From Beroe forskalii (taxonomy: Eukaryota > Ctenophora > Nuda > Beroida > Beroidae), in NCBI GenBank assembly GCA_011033025.1, contig WFMF01000109.1:1-64000 (forward strand): a DNA stretch of 64,000 bases, given 5' to 3'. The notes beneath the pieces are model-generated. The model saw nothing but the letters and a program-made list of their open reading frames with translations. It searched no databases and was not told the origin of the DNA. This document shows, piece by piece, positions 25,201-35,063 of the stretch (within the stretch, counting starts at the first letter, position 1; each line of letters begins with the position of its first letter). A program made the translations under genes and the position numbers.

Positions 25201-28200
25201 CCAATCGAAATATCAGTTTTTTAGCCAATAACTCTCTTGCTGAACATTTTAGGGTATAATAGGGGCGGGGCCAAGTCCAATTTTGTCCAATTATGTCCAA
25301 GGTTAACCTGATTTTTAGGAATTGGACAAAAAATCATTGGACAAAATTGGACAAAATTAGACAAAATTGGACATATTTTTTTTTTTTTTAAAAAATCCCG
25401 GATACTAAATTTCACTCACTTGTGGTGTTTTGAGTTCCACAAAGTCCACAAATGAAATTTTACTCTAGCTCTATGTCACAATAAAGGGCAGTCTTGTCAG
25501 ATTTTAGGGACAAAACGGAAACGTATGTATTTGGGCACACTGGAAGAACGCCAACTGTTACCTTTCGCCAGAGGTAAGAGTGTTTTTTAACACTCGAGTG
25601 TCCTAGTAGAGTTCGAAAGGCACATGAAGAGAATGTTTCTAAGCACTCGTGCAGTAGAGTTCGAAAAGCACCTTTCATGCCCCAGGGCCGTAGCCAGGAT
25701 TTTTTCCGGGAGGGGCCTTGCGCCGCGAGCGAAGCCAAGCTGCGGCAGGGGTCTGGGGCACAGCCCCCCAAGCGGGGTCTAGGGGCGGGCCCCGGTAAAT
25801 TCTTAGGGAAATTATGGGTGCTGTAGGATGATTTTTTACAATAAAGAAATGTACAGGACGATATTTGTCAAAAAATCAGAGCATTGAAAAAGTATACAAT
25901 CAACTATAAGCGAACTATAACAGTCAGAATAAGATTAAACTGCCACTATTTAACCAAGCCAAAGTATGTAATTATGATTATCAGTCAAAGAACTTTTATT
26001 CTAACTATTTTTTGAAATGGTACCCATTCTTTCCGAGGGCTGCAGCCCCCTAGCCCCTCTGTCTACGGGCCTGTCATGCCCCCGACAAGCCTTCTGAACC
26101 GGTACTCAATTCTTTTCAGAGCTAGCTAGTATTTTGGAATTAAACCCTTCATTCATTATTTCGTTGTTTGTTAAATCGTTACTTGAACAGATGCTATGTC
26201 AGATATGGCCTAGACGGTTTAGTATTATCATGGACGCTAACTAAGCTTACCAGGTCCCATCTGTTCTTGTCCATACTTTCGGCATTTATAGTCTCCTGAC
26301 TTTAAGGCCATTTTACGCGTTATGCAATGATGATTTGATATTGAGTTAGAGATCGTTGGTCCAGTCCCGGGTCCCCGGCTAAATATTTCATAATGGAAAG
26401 ATGTGAGTGGAAATGGAAATGATTGCTGGATTACATTAAATTGCAGCATGGCGAGTGATGTATCAATGACATCATTCTGACGTATCACTAACAATAACAC
26501 CAGTCACTTCAGTCTGACGTACAATGGCTTCAGTCTGTCTGACGTATCGCTGACATCAGTCTCTCAGTATGACGTTATCATATGGTTATAGATGAATTAC
26601 AGACACCAGTGTGACGTTACATGGAGCACAGACACCAGTCTGATTTTAGACGTATCAGTATCACTGACACCAGTCCTACATTTCACTGACACCAGTCTGA
26701 TGTATCTTGACACCAGTCTGGTGGATTGCTGACACCAGTCTGGTGGATTGCTGACACCAGTCTGGCGTATCTATATCATTGACACCAGTCTGATTTATCA
26801 CTAACACCAGTCTAACAGATCATTGACACAGTCTGACATACCACTGATTCCAGTCAGACGTATCATTGACACCAGTCTAAGTAAGACGTATCATCGACAC
26901 CAGTCTGAAGTAAGCCGTATAAATGACATCAGTCTGAAGTAAGACGTATCGCTGACACTAGTTTGAAGTTAGACGTATCACTGAAATCAGTCTGAAATAA
27001 GACGTGTCAATGATACTAGTCTGAAGTAAGACGTATCACCGACACCAATTTGACGTATCAATGCCACGAGTCTGACATATAATCAACAACGGTCTGATGT
27101 ATCGCTGACACCAGTCCGGAGTATCACTGACACCAGTATGATGTACCACTGACACCAGTCTTACGGATTGCTGACACCAATTTGACGAATCACTGACGCC
27201 AGTCTGACATATCATCAACAACGGTCTGATGTATCGCTGACACCAGTCCGGAATATCTCTGACACCAGTCTGGCGTATCACTGACACCAGTCTGATTTAA
27301 TATCACTAGCAGCAGTCTAACACATAATTGGCACCAGTCTGACATACCACTGATTCCAGTCAGATGTATCACCGACACCAGTCTGAATTAAGACGTATCA
27401 CTGACACCAGTCTGAAGTAAGACGTATCGCTGACACCAGTCTGATGTAAGACGTGTCAATGCTTCAATGATACCTGTCTGAAGTTAGACGTATCACCAAC
27501 ACCAGTCTGATGTATCACCAAGACCGGTCTGTTCACGTTAGACTTATCTGATATCACTGACACCAGTCTGACGTTAGATATATGAGTGTCACCCGTCGGA
27601 AGTTAGACGTATCCCTGACACTAGTCTGATGTTAGGCGTATCACTGACACCAGTTTGAAGTTAGACGTATCACCGACACCAATGTGACGTATCACTGACA
27701 CCAGTCTGACTTATAACTGACACCAGTCTGACGTATTGCTGTCTCCAGTATGACATATTGCTGACACCAGTCTGACGTATCACCGACACCAGTCTGACGT
27801 TAGACGTTTCACTGACTAGGAAACTGCTGGTAACTATTTAACCAAACAGTAACTGAAATACTGGTTGACCGGACTTTTTCCAACTGTAACCGAAACCGTA
27901 ACCGTAACCGAATGTCTTTGATTAACTGATTAGGGCAAATGGGAGGTTAACCGAATAACCGAACTGTAACCGAAAAACGGTTTAACTGGCCCTTTTGTCT
28001 AACCCTAACCGTCACCGGATTTATTGAAAAAAGTTTTAGGTAACCGATCGTTTGCTATCACTGACACAATTCTGAAGTTAGACGTATCAGTGACACCAAT
28101 TACCAGTTTGAACTTTGCCGTATCACTGAAGCCAGGTTGAATTTTCACTGATGTGTCGTTGTCGGTGGATCATATGATTCTGTCGTTGTACTAAAAACAG

Positions 28201-31200
28201 GAACTGGTCGATTCAAGCCAAATAAAAGCTGAAACAAGCGGAACAAACCGAAACCACCCCGAACCAACCCAAAAACTTCCCCAAATGTAGCCGAAATGAT
28301 CCGAAACAAGCGAATCAACGAAACAAGTGAATCAACCCGAGTCAACCCCCGCCCTAACCATAACCCGGGTTGATTTTGGTTGATTCGCTTACAGTTGAGG
28401 ATTGTTTCGTTTGTTTCGGGTTGATTTGCTTGTTTCGGCTTGTTTCAATTCATTTCGGGGAGGTTTTGGATTATTTCGGGGGAGGTTTTTGGATTGGTTC
28501 GGGGTGGCTTCGGGTTGTTCCGCTTGTTTCGGCTTGATTTGGCTAGTTCCTACTTCAACTTATAGTATCGACGATGATTATTTGTATCTAGGTCCTAGAG
28601 AGGTCATGAACCTCTGTGATGGAAATCTTGACTATTGGTTCAGAATGCCGTGGCAATCACTCATAATATAGTCCATCCAACGGAGTAATGAGCTCTGTAC
28701 TAACAGACAGTAACGGAATCAAGCATTATTTTGTTTCCACTTTCATTTTTACTTCCAGTTCCACTTTTTGCCTGTCGATGTTCTTCCACTACATGGGCTG
28801 TATCTTGAGTAGTTAATTTCCAAACGAAAATAAGCTACAGTAAGATACCATGGCTATATGATATTGACACTCAATAGAGGGATTGACAATCAATAGAGGG
28901 ATTGTTGGATTGTATATTTAACTATGGAATTATAATTGTTGAACTCATCCAAAGCTATACAGCCTAAGAGTTGGAAGCAAAAAATGTCCAATATTGTCCA
29001 ATTTTGTCCAAAGTTAACCTCATTTTTGAGAATTGGACAAAAAATCATTGGACAAAATTGGACATAATTGGACAAAATTGGACTTGGCCCCGCCCCTATA
29101 CTATAAGATAAATTAACATTTAACAAGTTGTACATAAACATGGCTATTACAATTCATTTGCACCCAAAACGAAGTGTCAATGACTTTCCTGGGCCAATTT
29201 ACAAAAATCTACTCTGCTATGTCCTGCTGGTGCCCCGAAAATCAGTTCTTCGCCCGTAAATCTCTTCCTAAGCATTTTAAAGCATACACTAAGGAACAAG
29301 TTGTATACAAACATGGCCTTTGCACTTCGTTGGTGTCCAAAACAAAGTCTCTACGTCCTATAACCTTCCTGAGCTAAGTTATGAAATATCAAGCCTGCGC
29401 GTGATCTTAAAAAGGGCGTGGTTAATATGGACTTCAAGATCACCATCAAGATCAGATGTCATGATAAAGCTACATCGATTCTACATGATCTGAAGGGCTA
29501 CCTAGTAACCGTTGCTAACCGATGGACCTTACATCCTGGAGTATGTGGAGAAAAAATGATTTAGTTTCGATAAGGTCCGATGGCTTTGTAACTGCTTTTA
29601 AATCCCTATTTTTGTGCACTTTCTACAAAATAGAAGGTTGTTAGGCTTCAAAACCATCATCTTCCCCCCAACATTGGGTGATAGCGGTCATTTTAACCTG
29701 GTTGTTTCATGCTGAACTCCGAAAGGAACGAAAGTTACGATTTTTACCTTGCGTTGGCTCGCGGGTGACGAAAAAATCAGTTTTTTGGTTGTAACTCGAA
29801 AACGAAAGGTCTGAGGGCTTCAAAACCATCATCCGCCTGGCATAATGTGTCCATTGCGGTCATTTTAAGGTGGAACGTTTGCTCCCAACTCCAAAAGGAA
29901 CCGGAGTTACAGCCGTTTAAACATGCGAAAATGGGCGGGGCCGTAGCACCCCCATGACGTCGATTCACGGAAGGGCAGTGAATTTTTTCGATAAAGCACA
30001 GTTGGAAGTACCAAAAACCGTTGAGCAACTTTGTCCACTCGAATGTTGCATACTGACTTTGCCTGGGCTACTGGAGTATGCGTTGATTTGCCCTCCTTTT
30101 TGGGCAAAAAACTGCCCTCCGAACGGATTTTCAAAGGTCGGAAGCTATGTTTCAAGGGTCTGCTTCAAACTGATAGGTTACCGAAAACAAGGCCACTCTC
30201 CAAAGGCTGTGCAGCAACACAATTTTTTCCCATGTGACATCTGAAAACCGCAGTCACGACTCAAGTACTCAACTGGTAATTTCGACGTTATGCAAAATGA
30301 TATTTTTACCTTTAAAGGTCAAGAAGGCTCTTTCTTTCCTCGGGGAGTTGACAGTAGCATTCTGGAAATGTTCCAATTTTCCGACTTTTTTGAGTGGTCT
30401 TTAACTTCCCTAACTTATTTCTAACTTATTCCCCTTATTTCAGAAGGTAGAGTGGTAGAGTGGTTTCTAACTTATTCCCCTTATTTCAGAGGGTAGAGTG
30501 ATAGAGTGGTTTCTAACTTATTCCCCTTATTTCAGAGGGTAGAGTGATAGAGTGGTCTCTAACTTATTCCCCTTATTTCAGAGGGTAGAGTGATAGAGTG
30601 GTTTCTAACTTATTCCCTTTATTTCAAAGGGTAGAGTGATAGAGTGGTTTCTAACTTATTCCCCTTATTTCAGAAGGTAGAGTGATAGAGTGGTCTCTAA
30701 CTTATTCCCCTTATTTCAGAAGGTAGAGTGGTAGAGTGGTTTCTAACTTATTCCCCTTATTTCAGAGGGTAGAGTGATAGAGTGGTCTCTAACTTATTCC
30801 CCTTATTTCAGAGGGACGAGTGATAGAGTGGTCTCTAACTTATTCCCCTTATTTCAGAGGGTAGAGTGATAGAGTGGTCTCTAACTTATTCCCCTTATTT
30901 CAGAGGGTAGAGTGATAGAGTGGTCTCTAACTTATTCCCCTTATTTCAGAGGGTAGAGTGATAGAGTGGTCTCTAACTTATTCCCCTTATTTCAGAAGGT
31001 AGAGTGATAGAGTGGTCTCTAACTTATTCCTCTTATTTCAGAGGGTAGAGTGATAGAGTGGTCTCTAACTTATTTCCCTTATTTCAGAGGGTAGAGTGAT
31101 AGAGTGGTCTCTAACTTACTAACTTATTTCAGAGGGTAGAGTGATAGAGTGGTCTCTAACTTATTCCCCTTATTTCAGAGGGTAGAGTAATAGAGTGGTT

Positions 31201-34200
31201 TCTAACTTATTCCCCTTATTTCAGAGGGTAGAGTGATAGAGTGGTCTCTAACTTATTCCCTTATTTCAGAGGGTAGAGTGATAGAGTGGTCTCTAACTTA
31301 TTCCCTTATTTCAGAGGGTAGAGTGATAGAGTGGTCTCTAACTTATTCCCCTTATTTCAGAGGGTAGAGTGGATAGAGTGGTTTCTAACTTATTCCCTTA
31401 TTTCAGAGGGTAGAGTGATAGAGTGGTCTCTAACTTATTCCCCTTATTTCAGAGGGTAGAGTGATAGAGTGGTTTCTAACTTATTCCCCTTATTTCAGAG
31501 GGTAGAGTGATAGAGTGGTCTCTAACTTATTCCCCTTATTTCAGAGGGTAGAGTGATAGAGTGGTCTCTAACTTATTCCCCTTATTTCAGAGGGTAGAGT
31601 GATAGAGTGGTCTCTAACTTATTCCCCTTATTTCAGAAGGTAGAGTGATAGAGTGGTCTCTAACTTATTCCCCTTATTTCAGAGGGTAGAGTGATAGAGT
31701 GGTCTCTAACTTATTCCCCTTATTTCAGAGGGTAGAGTGATAGAGTGGTTTCTAACTTATTCCCCTTATTTCAGAAGGTAGAGTGATAGAGTGGTCTCTA
31801 ACTTATTCCCCTTATTTCAGAGGGTAGAGTGATAGAGTGGTCTCTAACTTATTCCCCTTATTTCAGAGGGTAGAGTTATTCCTCTAACTTATTCCCTTAT
31901 TTCAGAGGGTAGAGTGATAGAGTGGTCTCTAACTTATTCCCCTTATTTCAGAGGGTAGAGTGATAGAGTGGTCTCTAACTTATTCCCCTTATTTCAGAGG
32001 GTAGAGTGATAGAGTGGTCTCTAACTTATTCCCTTATTTCAGAAGGTAGAGTGATAGAGTGGTTTCTAACTTATTCCCCTTATTTCAGAGGGTAGAGTGA
32101 TAGAGTGGTCTCTAACTTATTCCCTTATTTCAGAGGGTAGAGTGATAGAGTGGTCTCTAACTTATTCCCCTTATTTCAGAGGGTAGAGTGATAGAGTGGT
32201 CTCTAACTTATTCCCTTATTTCAGAGGGTAGAGTGATAGAGTGGTCTCTAACTTATTCCCCTTATTTCAGAGGGTAGAGTGATAGAGTGGTCTCTAACTT
32301 ATTCCCCTTATTTCAGAGGGTAGAGTGATAGAGTGGTCTCTAACTTATTCCCCTTATTTCAGAAGGTAGAGTGATAGAGTGGTTTCTAACTTATTCCCCT
32401 TATTTCAGAGGGTAGAGTGAGAATGGGGAGTTCAAAACTGTGAGTGGTGGAATCATCTTGAGATGAAGCGATCAATGTCAGGGATTCATTCTAATGTTGC
32501 CCCCCCCCCCCCGATGTTTTGAGACCATTTCCTTATATATGTTGCTTAAGTTATACAGTTCAGTATCACTCACTAAGTAAACAAATACAAACAGTGACCC
32601 ACGTTTCAGCGGTTGGAAGGGAGGCAGCAGCTGCCAGTGAATAACTTTGCAGCGGAGGTGATGGATAAGATAGAGAGGAACAGATGTGTTCTGATAAGGG
32701 GCGGGACAGGGTGTGGTAAGTCCACCCAGGTACCGCAGTTCATTCTGGACAGTTACATCAAGGAGGGAAGGGGCTCTGACTGCAACATCGTCATTACACA
32801 GGTATGTGGGGGTGTGTACAGTGTAGTAATGATTTCGCTTCAAAACATCATCTCATGACTTTGTGTTGATGGAATTACACTCTCATTAGGAAGTAGATTT
32901 GTGAGATACCGGATATCGAAATATTCATTTATTTTAATCTAAAATCACAGTACAAAGTTGCAGTGATTCGATCAACTCATGTCTCGGTGTCTTACTAACC
33001 CAATGTAATCACAGCCCCGTAGAATCAGTGCTATCAGCATTGCAGAGCGTGTGGCTTGGGAACGGCTTGAGGAACTACAGGAAAGTGTGGGGTACAGCGT
33101 GAGGTTTGACTCCCAACTACCACGCCCCTACGCCAGCATTCTCTATTGTACAACAGGTAATGTAACAACTATCACGCCCCTACGCAAGCATTCTCTACTG
33201 TACTACAGGTAATGTAACAACTCCCACGCCCTTACGCCAGCATTCTCTACTGTACTACAGGTAATGTAACAACTACCACGCCCTTACGCCAGCATTCTCT
33301 ACTGTACTACAGGTAACCAAGCCCCCCCCCACCCCGAATTAGGGTGAGTCTGGGTTAGGGCTGAGTTTGGGATCTTCTTTTGGGAGTTTTTGTCAAAAAC
33401 CCATCAATGAACGGAAGTGTTGTTTATTAAGGATACATCCACATCTCCTATTTTGCTTATTATTCTAATTAAACACACCACAGGAACATTGCTAAGAAGG
33501 CTATCCAATGGACTACATGGCTTATCCCATGTAATAGTAGATGAGATACATGAACGAGATGTTAACACAGACTTTCTACTGATTATCCTACGGGACATGT
33601 TGCAGATGCACAAACAACTAAAGGTATCTCTACAATACATTGATCCTAGTTAATGCTAATTAACCAATACCCAGCACTCATTACCTAGATCAACATAAAA
33701 GTGTGGCAATCTCCATGTCACAAAATTTCAGTGTACTTAGCGCCCCGCGCCGTTATGATTTTATAGACTACCTTGCGCGCTTAATTAGAAAACGCGCGCG
33801 CGCGCGCGCGACGAGCACGTAATTTTGTGCTTCCGATTGCATTTTATCATACCTTGGCTACCATCCGTATGGTTAAGCCTACGTGTCTCAATAGTTGATC
33901 ATGGTGATTAGAGAATGGTTCTCCCTGAACTAATCTGGAAGCTCATTGCAAGTGTAGCACCCTGGGTTTGCATTTCTCAGTGAATCAGATCTCTGCTGCC
34001 TGAGTTTTGGCGGCATGCGCGGCAGTTTCCCGCCTCGTAAGTAAATGGCCTGTTTTAGATCGGGAACTCTTGGAATTAGGGACATTAGGTGACTGGTTCG
34101 TGTGTATACTCGACAGAGTGTATACTGACACTATGCATTATCTTAGGTACACGAATATAGACGGGGGAGGATATAAAACATCCTCTCCTATTAAGAAACT

Positions 34201-34790
34201 TTCGAATCCCATTTGACTCAGAATGAACGGTACCCTGGCATGGTCCTTCTGAGTTTGATTTATTAGACAGGTCCCTCTAAACATCGAGTCATCGAATCTC
34301 AGAGACCATTACTCGTACAACCCTCTTCAGGTTGTGTTGATGTCAGCATTACCAATTCCTCGTATTTCTCAGGTTGTGTTGATGTCAGCGACAGTGGATG
34401 TGGAGTTGTTTAGTAAATACTTCAGATGTGAGGTTATTGAGGTTCCAGAGAGGACTTTCTCTGTGGACAGGTAACCCGCGGGGGAATGAAACTTGGGTCA
34501 TTTGGGGACTTAATTGCCATTCGTTGAAATGAATGATACTGAAAAAACATATTTTGGAACCACAGATTTACATAAATATTAAATATTGTGTATAGATAGC
34601 AGATAGGTATGGAGGACTCACTCCCCCCCCCCCTCAGTCCTCACTCACCCCAAACCCTCCCCTCGCCCACTCCTACTTACTCACTACCCCTACAGGTATT
34701 TCCTAGAAGACTGCATTGAGATGCTCGACTTTGTACCTCCCCCGCCACGGTCCAAGAACAAGAAGAACTCCAAGAAAAACCCTCTAGCAG
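18235..34790 (+). CDS. DHX9: DHX9 (RNA helicase A / maleless), 5' part of gene
   Basis: Exons: 18235-18330, 19147-19248, 19579-19965, 20181 to about 20277, 20765-20947, 21222-21420, 32610-32801, 33015-33156, 33484-33623, 34373-34470 and 34696-34790. Order: dsRBD1, Pro/Glu-rich linker, dsRBD2, a DHX9-type linker, then RecA1 with motifs I (GGTGCGKST), Ia (TQPRRIS), II (DEIH) and III (SAT). The protein is a nuclear 3'-5' DExH helicase that unwinds RNA and RNA:DNA duplexes. Ten exons align to DHX9 with few gaps. Exon 6 ends in phase 1 and the 32610 exon starts in phase 0, so at least one linker exon is unidentified. RecA2, HA2, OB and RGG parts were not found to the end of the window. The start ATG at 18235 lies about where the family starts; a short upstream exon is possible. 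Confidence 0.9.
18425..18480 (+). repeat. Short direct duplication in DHX9 intron 1
   Basis: Two adjacent copies of about 32 bp share GAAGAGCAGACTACAGCAGC followed by ACAGT. The AGACTACAG/ACAG ends are again acceptor-like, but no exon follows. Confidence 0.75.
18926..19140 (+). repeat. (ATTATAC)n array abutting the exon 2 acceptor
   Basis: About 30 perfect copies of the heptamer ATTATAC end six bases before the CAG acceptor at 19144-19146. The long IIHYTLY frames it creates on this strand are spurious. Confidence 0.97.
19425..19575 (+). repeat. 31-bp repeat leading into the exon 3 acceptor
   Basis: Five units share CTGATTGGTTCCTCCTAACA then CCCTCT. The last, degenerate unit, CTGATTGGTTTCAG, provides the acceptor of exon 3. 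CTGAT/CTAAC could serve as branch-point sequences, so each unit resembles part of a 3' splice region. Confidence 0.85.
19579..19965 (+). CDS. DHX9: DHX9 exon 3: acidic and proline-rich linker
   Basis: Phase 0 to phase 0, 129 codons. It starts [15 protein letters not shown], then runs of Glu, alanine/proline repeats (ALPARPG), [12 protein letters not shown], and three PPSFRxxN repeats at about codons 95-118. It corresponds to the low-complexity spacer between dsRBD1 and dsRBD2, which varies in sequence across DHX9 orthologues. The PPSFRxGN repeats look like an in-frame 30-bp duplication. Confidence 0.82.
20181..20277 (+). CDS. DHX9: DHX9 exon 4: start of dsRBD2
   Basis: After TTCCTAG the frame reads [20 protein letters not shown] then [12 protein letters not shown](I). 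It matches the DHX9 block W/YTLENAKARLNQYFQK. The exon must join [12 protein letters not shown] in exon 5 with no missing residue, yet no GT donor lies in the needed phase. The only nearby GT (GTTGAA at 20281) would leave one extra base. ATTAG is present on both sides of the junction. Confidence 0.72.
20490..20765 (+). repeat. Two extra truncated copies of the exon 5 start and acceptor
   Basis: Copies at about 20494 (diverged: ATTAGAGACGAGGGTGCAGC) and about 20650 (same as the real exon for about 62 bases, from CAG ATTAGGGACGGG to AAGGTCTACATC) precede the real exon start at 20765. Copies two and three are 113 bp apart. Both partial copies run off into C-rich intronic sequence after ATG AAG/GAA. 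Confidence 0.88.
20765..20947 (+). CDS. DHX9: DHX9 exon 5: rest of dsRBD2
   Basis: It has 61 codons, with [18 protein letters not shown] and the RNA-binding helix region [20 protein letters not shown] then [11 protein letters not shown]. This parallels the DHX9 SNKKLAAQSCALSLVRQLY block. The donor is GTTAGT. The exon start is the third of three tandem copies. Confidence 0.88.
21222..21420 (+). CDS. DHX9: DHX9 exon 6: post-dsRBD2 linker
   Basis: The frame reads [20 protein letters not shown], a helix [12 protein letters not shown], then [19 protein letters not shown]. It corresponds to the DHX9 stretch ending LEILPPPEDPSVP. The acceptor is CCCCTCAG and the donor is A|GTTAGTG, phase 1. The exon end with its donor is repeated in tandem downstream. 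Confidence 0.78.
21390..21725 (+). repeat. Tandem copies of the exon 6 end and donor, about 48 bp each
   Basis: GACACAGAAACAGAAACCAG followed by TTAGTGA recurs at 21402 (exon), 21451, 21499, 21548, 21597, 21646 and 21695. An isolated eighth copy at 22058 lies beyond an inverted-repeat insertion. Each copy carries the donor-like A|GTTAGT. Two alternating intronic variants (AAAGGGTATTTAG and GTGAGGCGTTTAG) show paired-unit expansion. Confidence 0.93.
21726..22050. repeat. Small inverted-repeat insertion
   Basis: The inner arms are ATTAACAAACTC...GTGTGATATCGAAAATTGTC at 21948-21992 and GTGTGATAATTTTCGATATA...GTTTGTTAAT at 22003-22045. The insertion separates one donor-repeat copy from its array. 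Confidence 0.65.
22125..25395 (+). mobile_element. Foldback-type element, long copy (A)
   Basis: The 22720-23695 part recurs reversed at 29105-30080 with high identity, including AATTCACTGCCCTTCCGTGA and the TTTTGAAGCC-containing blocks. A long internal palindrome has arms at about 23700-24240 and 24670-25255. The right end is AGGGGCGGGGCCAAGTCCAA with TTGGACAAAA repeats (25260-25390). Diverged internal direct repeats of about 170-200 bp are seen. A run of tandem CCTGAAATACACC...GTGAAAATACACCTAA units (22230-22680) is present only in this copy. No transposase is recognisable. Confidence 0.7.
24401..24565 (+). CDS. Small unassigned frame in the loop of element A
   Basis: A 54-codon open frame after a TAA starts [20 protein letters not shown], has [20 protein letters not shown], and ends [12 protein letters not shown] before TAG. 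The composition (Trp, Leu and charged helices) looks protein-like and unlike the surrounding AT-rich repeats. I do not recognise it. It may be a relic of a protein carried by the element. Confidence 0.25.
   Translation, partial: DQIKVLHAAHNKWMHYWEVPILAMKKLAELLRATSLDILLGKVEQAWSDVPPEA
25684..26075 (+). mobile_element. Probable small inverted-repeat element
   Basis: The left end GGGCCGTAGCCAGGATTTTT is followed by CCGGGAGGGGC and by GGGGTCTGGGGCACAGCCCCC. The right end has GGGCTGCAGCCCCCTAGCCC and CTGTCTACGGGCC. Ends of this GGCCGTAGCCAGGA style are common in invertebrate non-autonomous elements. The inverted match is imperfect and no target duplication was found. Confidence 0.4.
26480..28145 (+). 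repeat. Degenerate GACACCAGTCTGACGTATC satellite
   Basis: Units are mostly of about 22 bp (CACTGACACCAGTCTGACGT) and about 29-30 bp (with an extra AGTAAGACG). A non-satellite insertion at about 27835-28050, rich in GTAACCGAA and GGTTAACCG, breaks the array. The core TGACACCAGT is the reverse complement of the 29-bp satellite core at 9-13.7 kb. Confidence 0.9.
28197..28555. repeat. Foldback of TTCGG/CCGAA motifs
   Basis: The left arm GAACTGG...GAAACAAGCGGAACAAACC with ACCCCGAACCAACCCAAAAA pairs with the right arm TTTTTGGATTGGTTCGGGGT with TTGTTCCGCTTGTTTCGGCT. Arm length is about 160-180 bp with a short centre near 28360. Confidence 0.8.
28975..30185 (-). mobile_element. Foldback-type element, short inverted copy (B)
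   Basis: Reverse-orientation copy of element A. It keeps the TTGGACAAAA end (28980-29100) joined directly to the 22720-23695 homologue, and lacks the 1.56 kb central palindrome. A 67-codon frame at 29174-29377 is nearly identical to the one at 23421-23624 in copy A. Confidence 0.72.
30417..32425 (+). repeat. 46-bp array of 3' splice-site-like units, about 43 copies
   Basis: The unit contains TCTCTAACTTATTCCCCTTA then TTTCAGAGGGTAGAGTGATA and GAGTGG. CTAAC, the pyrimidine tract and TTTCAG are a textbook branch point plus acceptor on the gene's own strand. The array ends 185 bp before the real acceptor of the motif I exon (32610). Units vary by one or two bases (GGTCTC/GGTTTC, AGAAGG/AGAGGG). 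Confidence 0.95.
32610..33623 (+). CDS. DHX9: DHX9 helicase exons: motifs I, Ia and II
   Basis: Exon 32610-32801 encodes [20 protein letters not shown] then [20 protein letters not shown], containing Walker A. Exon 33015-33156 encodes [20 protein letters not shown] and [20 protein letters not shown] then CTT. Exon 33484-33623 encodes [20 protein letters not shown] then [24 protein letters not shown] and the nearby ERD are intact, as expected for an active DEAH-family ATPase. Phases 0, 1 and 0 join correctly. Confidence 0.95.
33121..33318 (+). repeat. Four copies of an exon end plus donor (52-bp unit)
   Basis: Copies start at 33121 (the exon itself), 33173, 33225 and 33277. Each holds CACGCCCYTACGCCAGCATT, then CTCTAYTGTACWACAG|GTAA. 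Every copy keeps a good GTAATG or GTAACC donor. Reading past the first donor reaches a stop in frame within the second copy. Confidence 0.95.
33793..33812. repeat. (CG)n microsatellite in DHX9 intron
   Basis: About ten CG dinucleotides, a potential Z-DNA stretch, lie in an intron with no other recognised feature between 33624 and 34320. Confidence 0.8.
34331..34372 (+). repeat. Partial duplicate of the motif III exon start with acceptor
   Basis: TTCAG|GTTGTGTTGATGTCAGC at 34327-34350 is repeated by CTCAG|GTTGTGTTGATGTCAGC at 34369-34392, 42 bp downstream. Only the second continues into the ACAGTGGATGTGGAG coding sequence. Confidence 0.85.
34373..34790 (+). CDS. DHX9: DHX9 helicase exons: motif III onward
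   Basis: Exon 34373-34470 encodes [20 protein letters not shown] then [12 protein letters not shown](R). Exon 34696-34790 encodes [20 protein letters not shown] then [14 protein letters not shown] is motif III, and the YFLED...FVPPP plus Lys-rich loop is diagnostic of DHX9. The last donor, G|GTACAG, is phase 1. No following DHX9 exon was found in the window. Confidence 0.93.
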
Positions 34791-35063
34791 GTACAGAATT
34801 TAATGTACTTACGAAGGTCTTTGTGTAATACAAACGACACAACAGTGTCGTGAAATTAGCTAATTTGAAACCTTACTTGTCAATGCAAACTTCTTGTTAT
34901 GCAAACAGAGAAAGTTTGCAAATCAGACATACAACAGTTCTTCTAAGATAGTGCTGAGAAATTTGTTGGATGGAAATTGGAAAAATTGAAAATGATTTAT
35001 GATAAACAAATAATATTTCATGAGCAGCTATAAAACTGAATTTCAAGACCCTTCTAAAATTTC

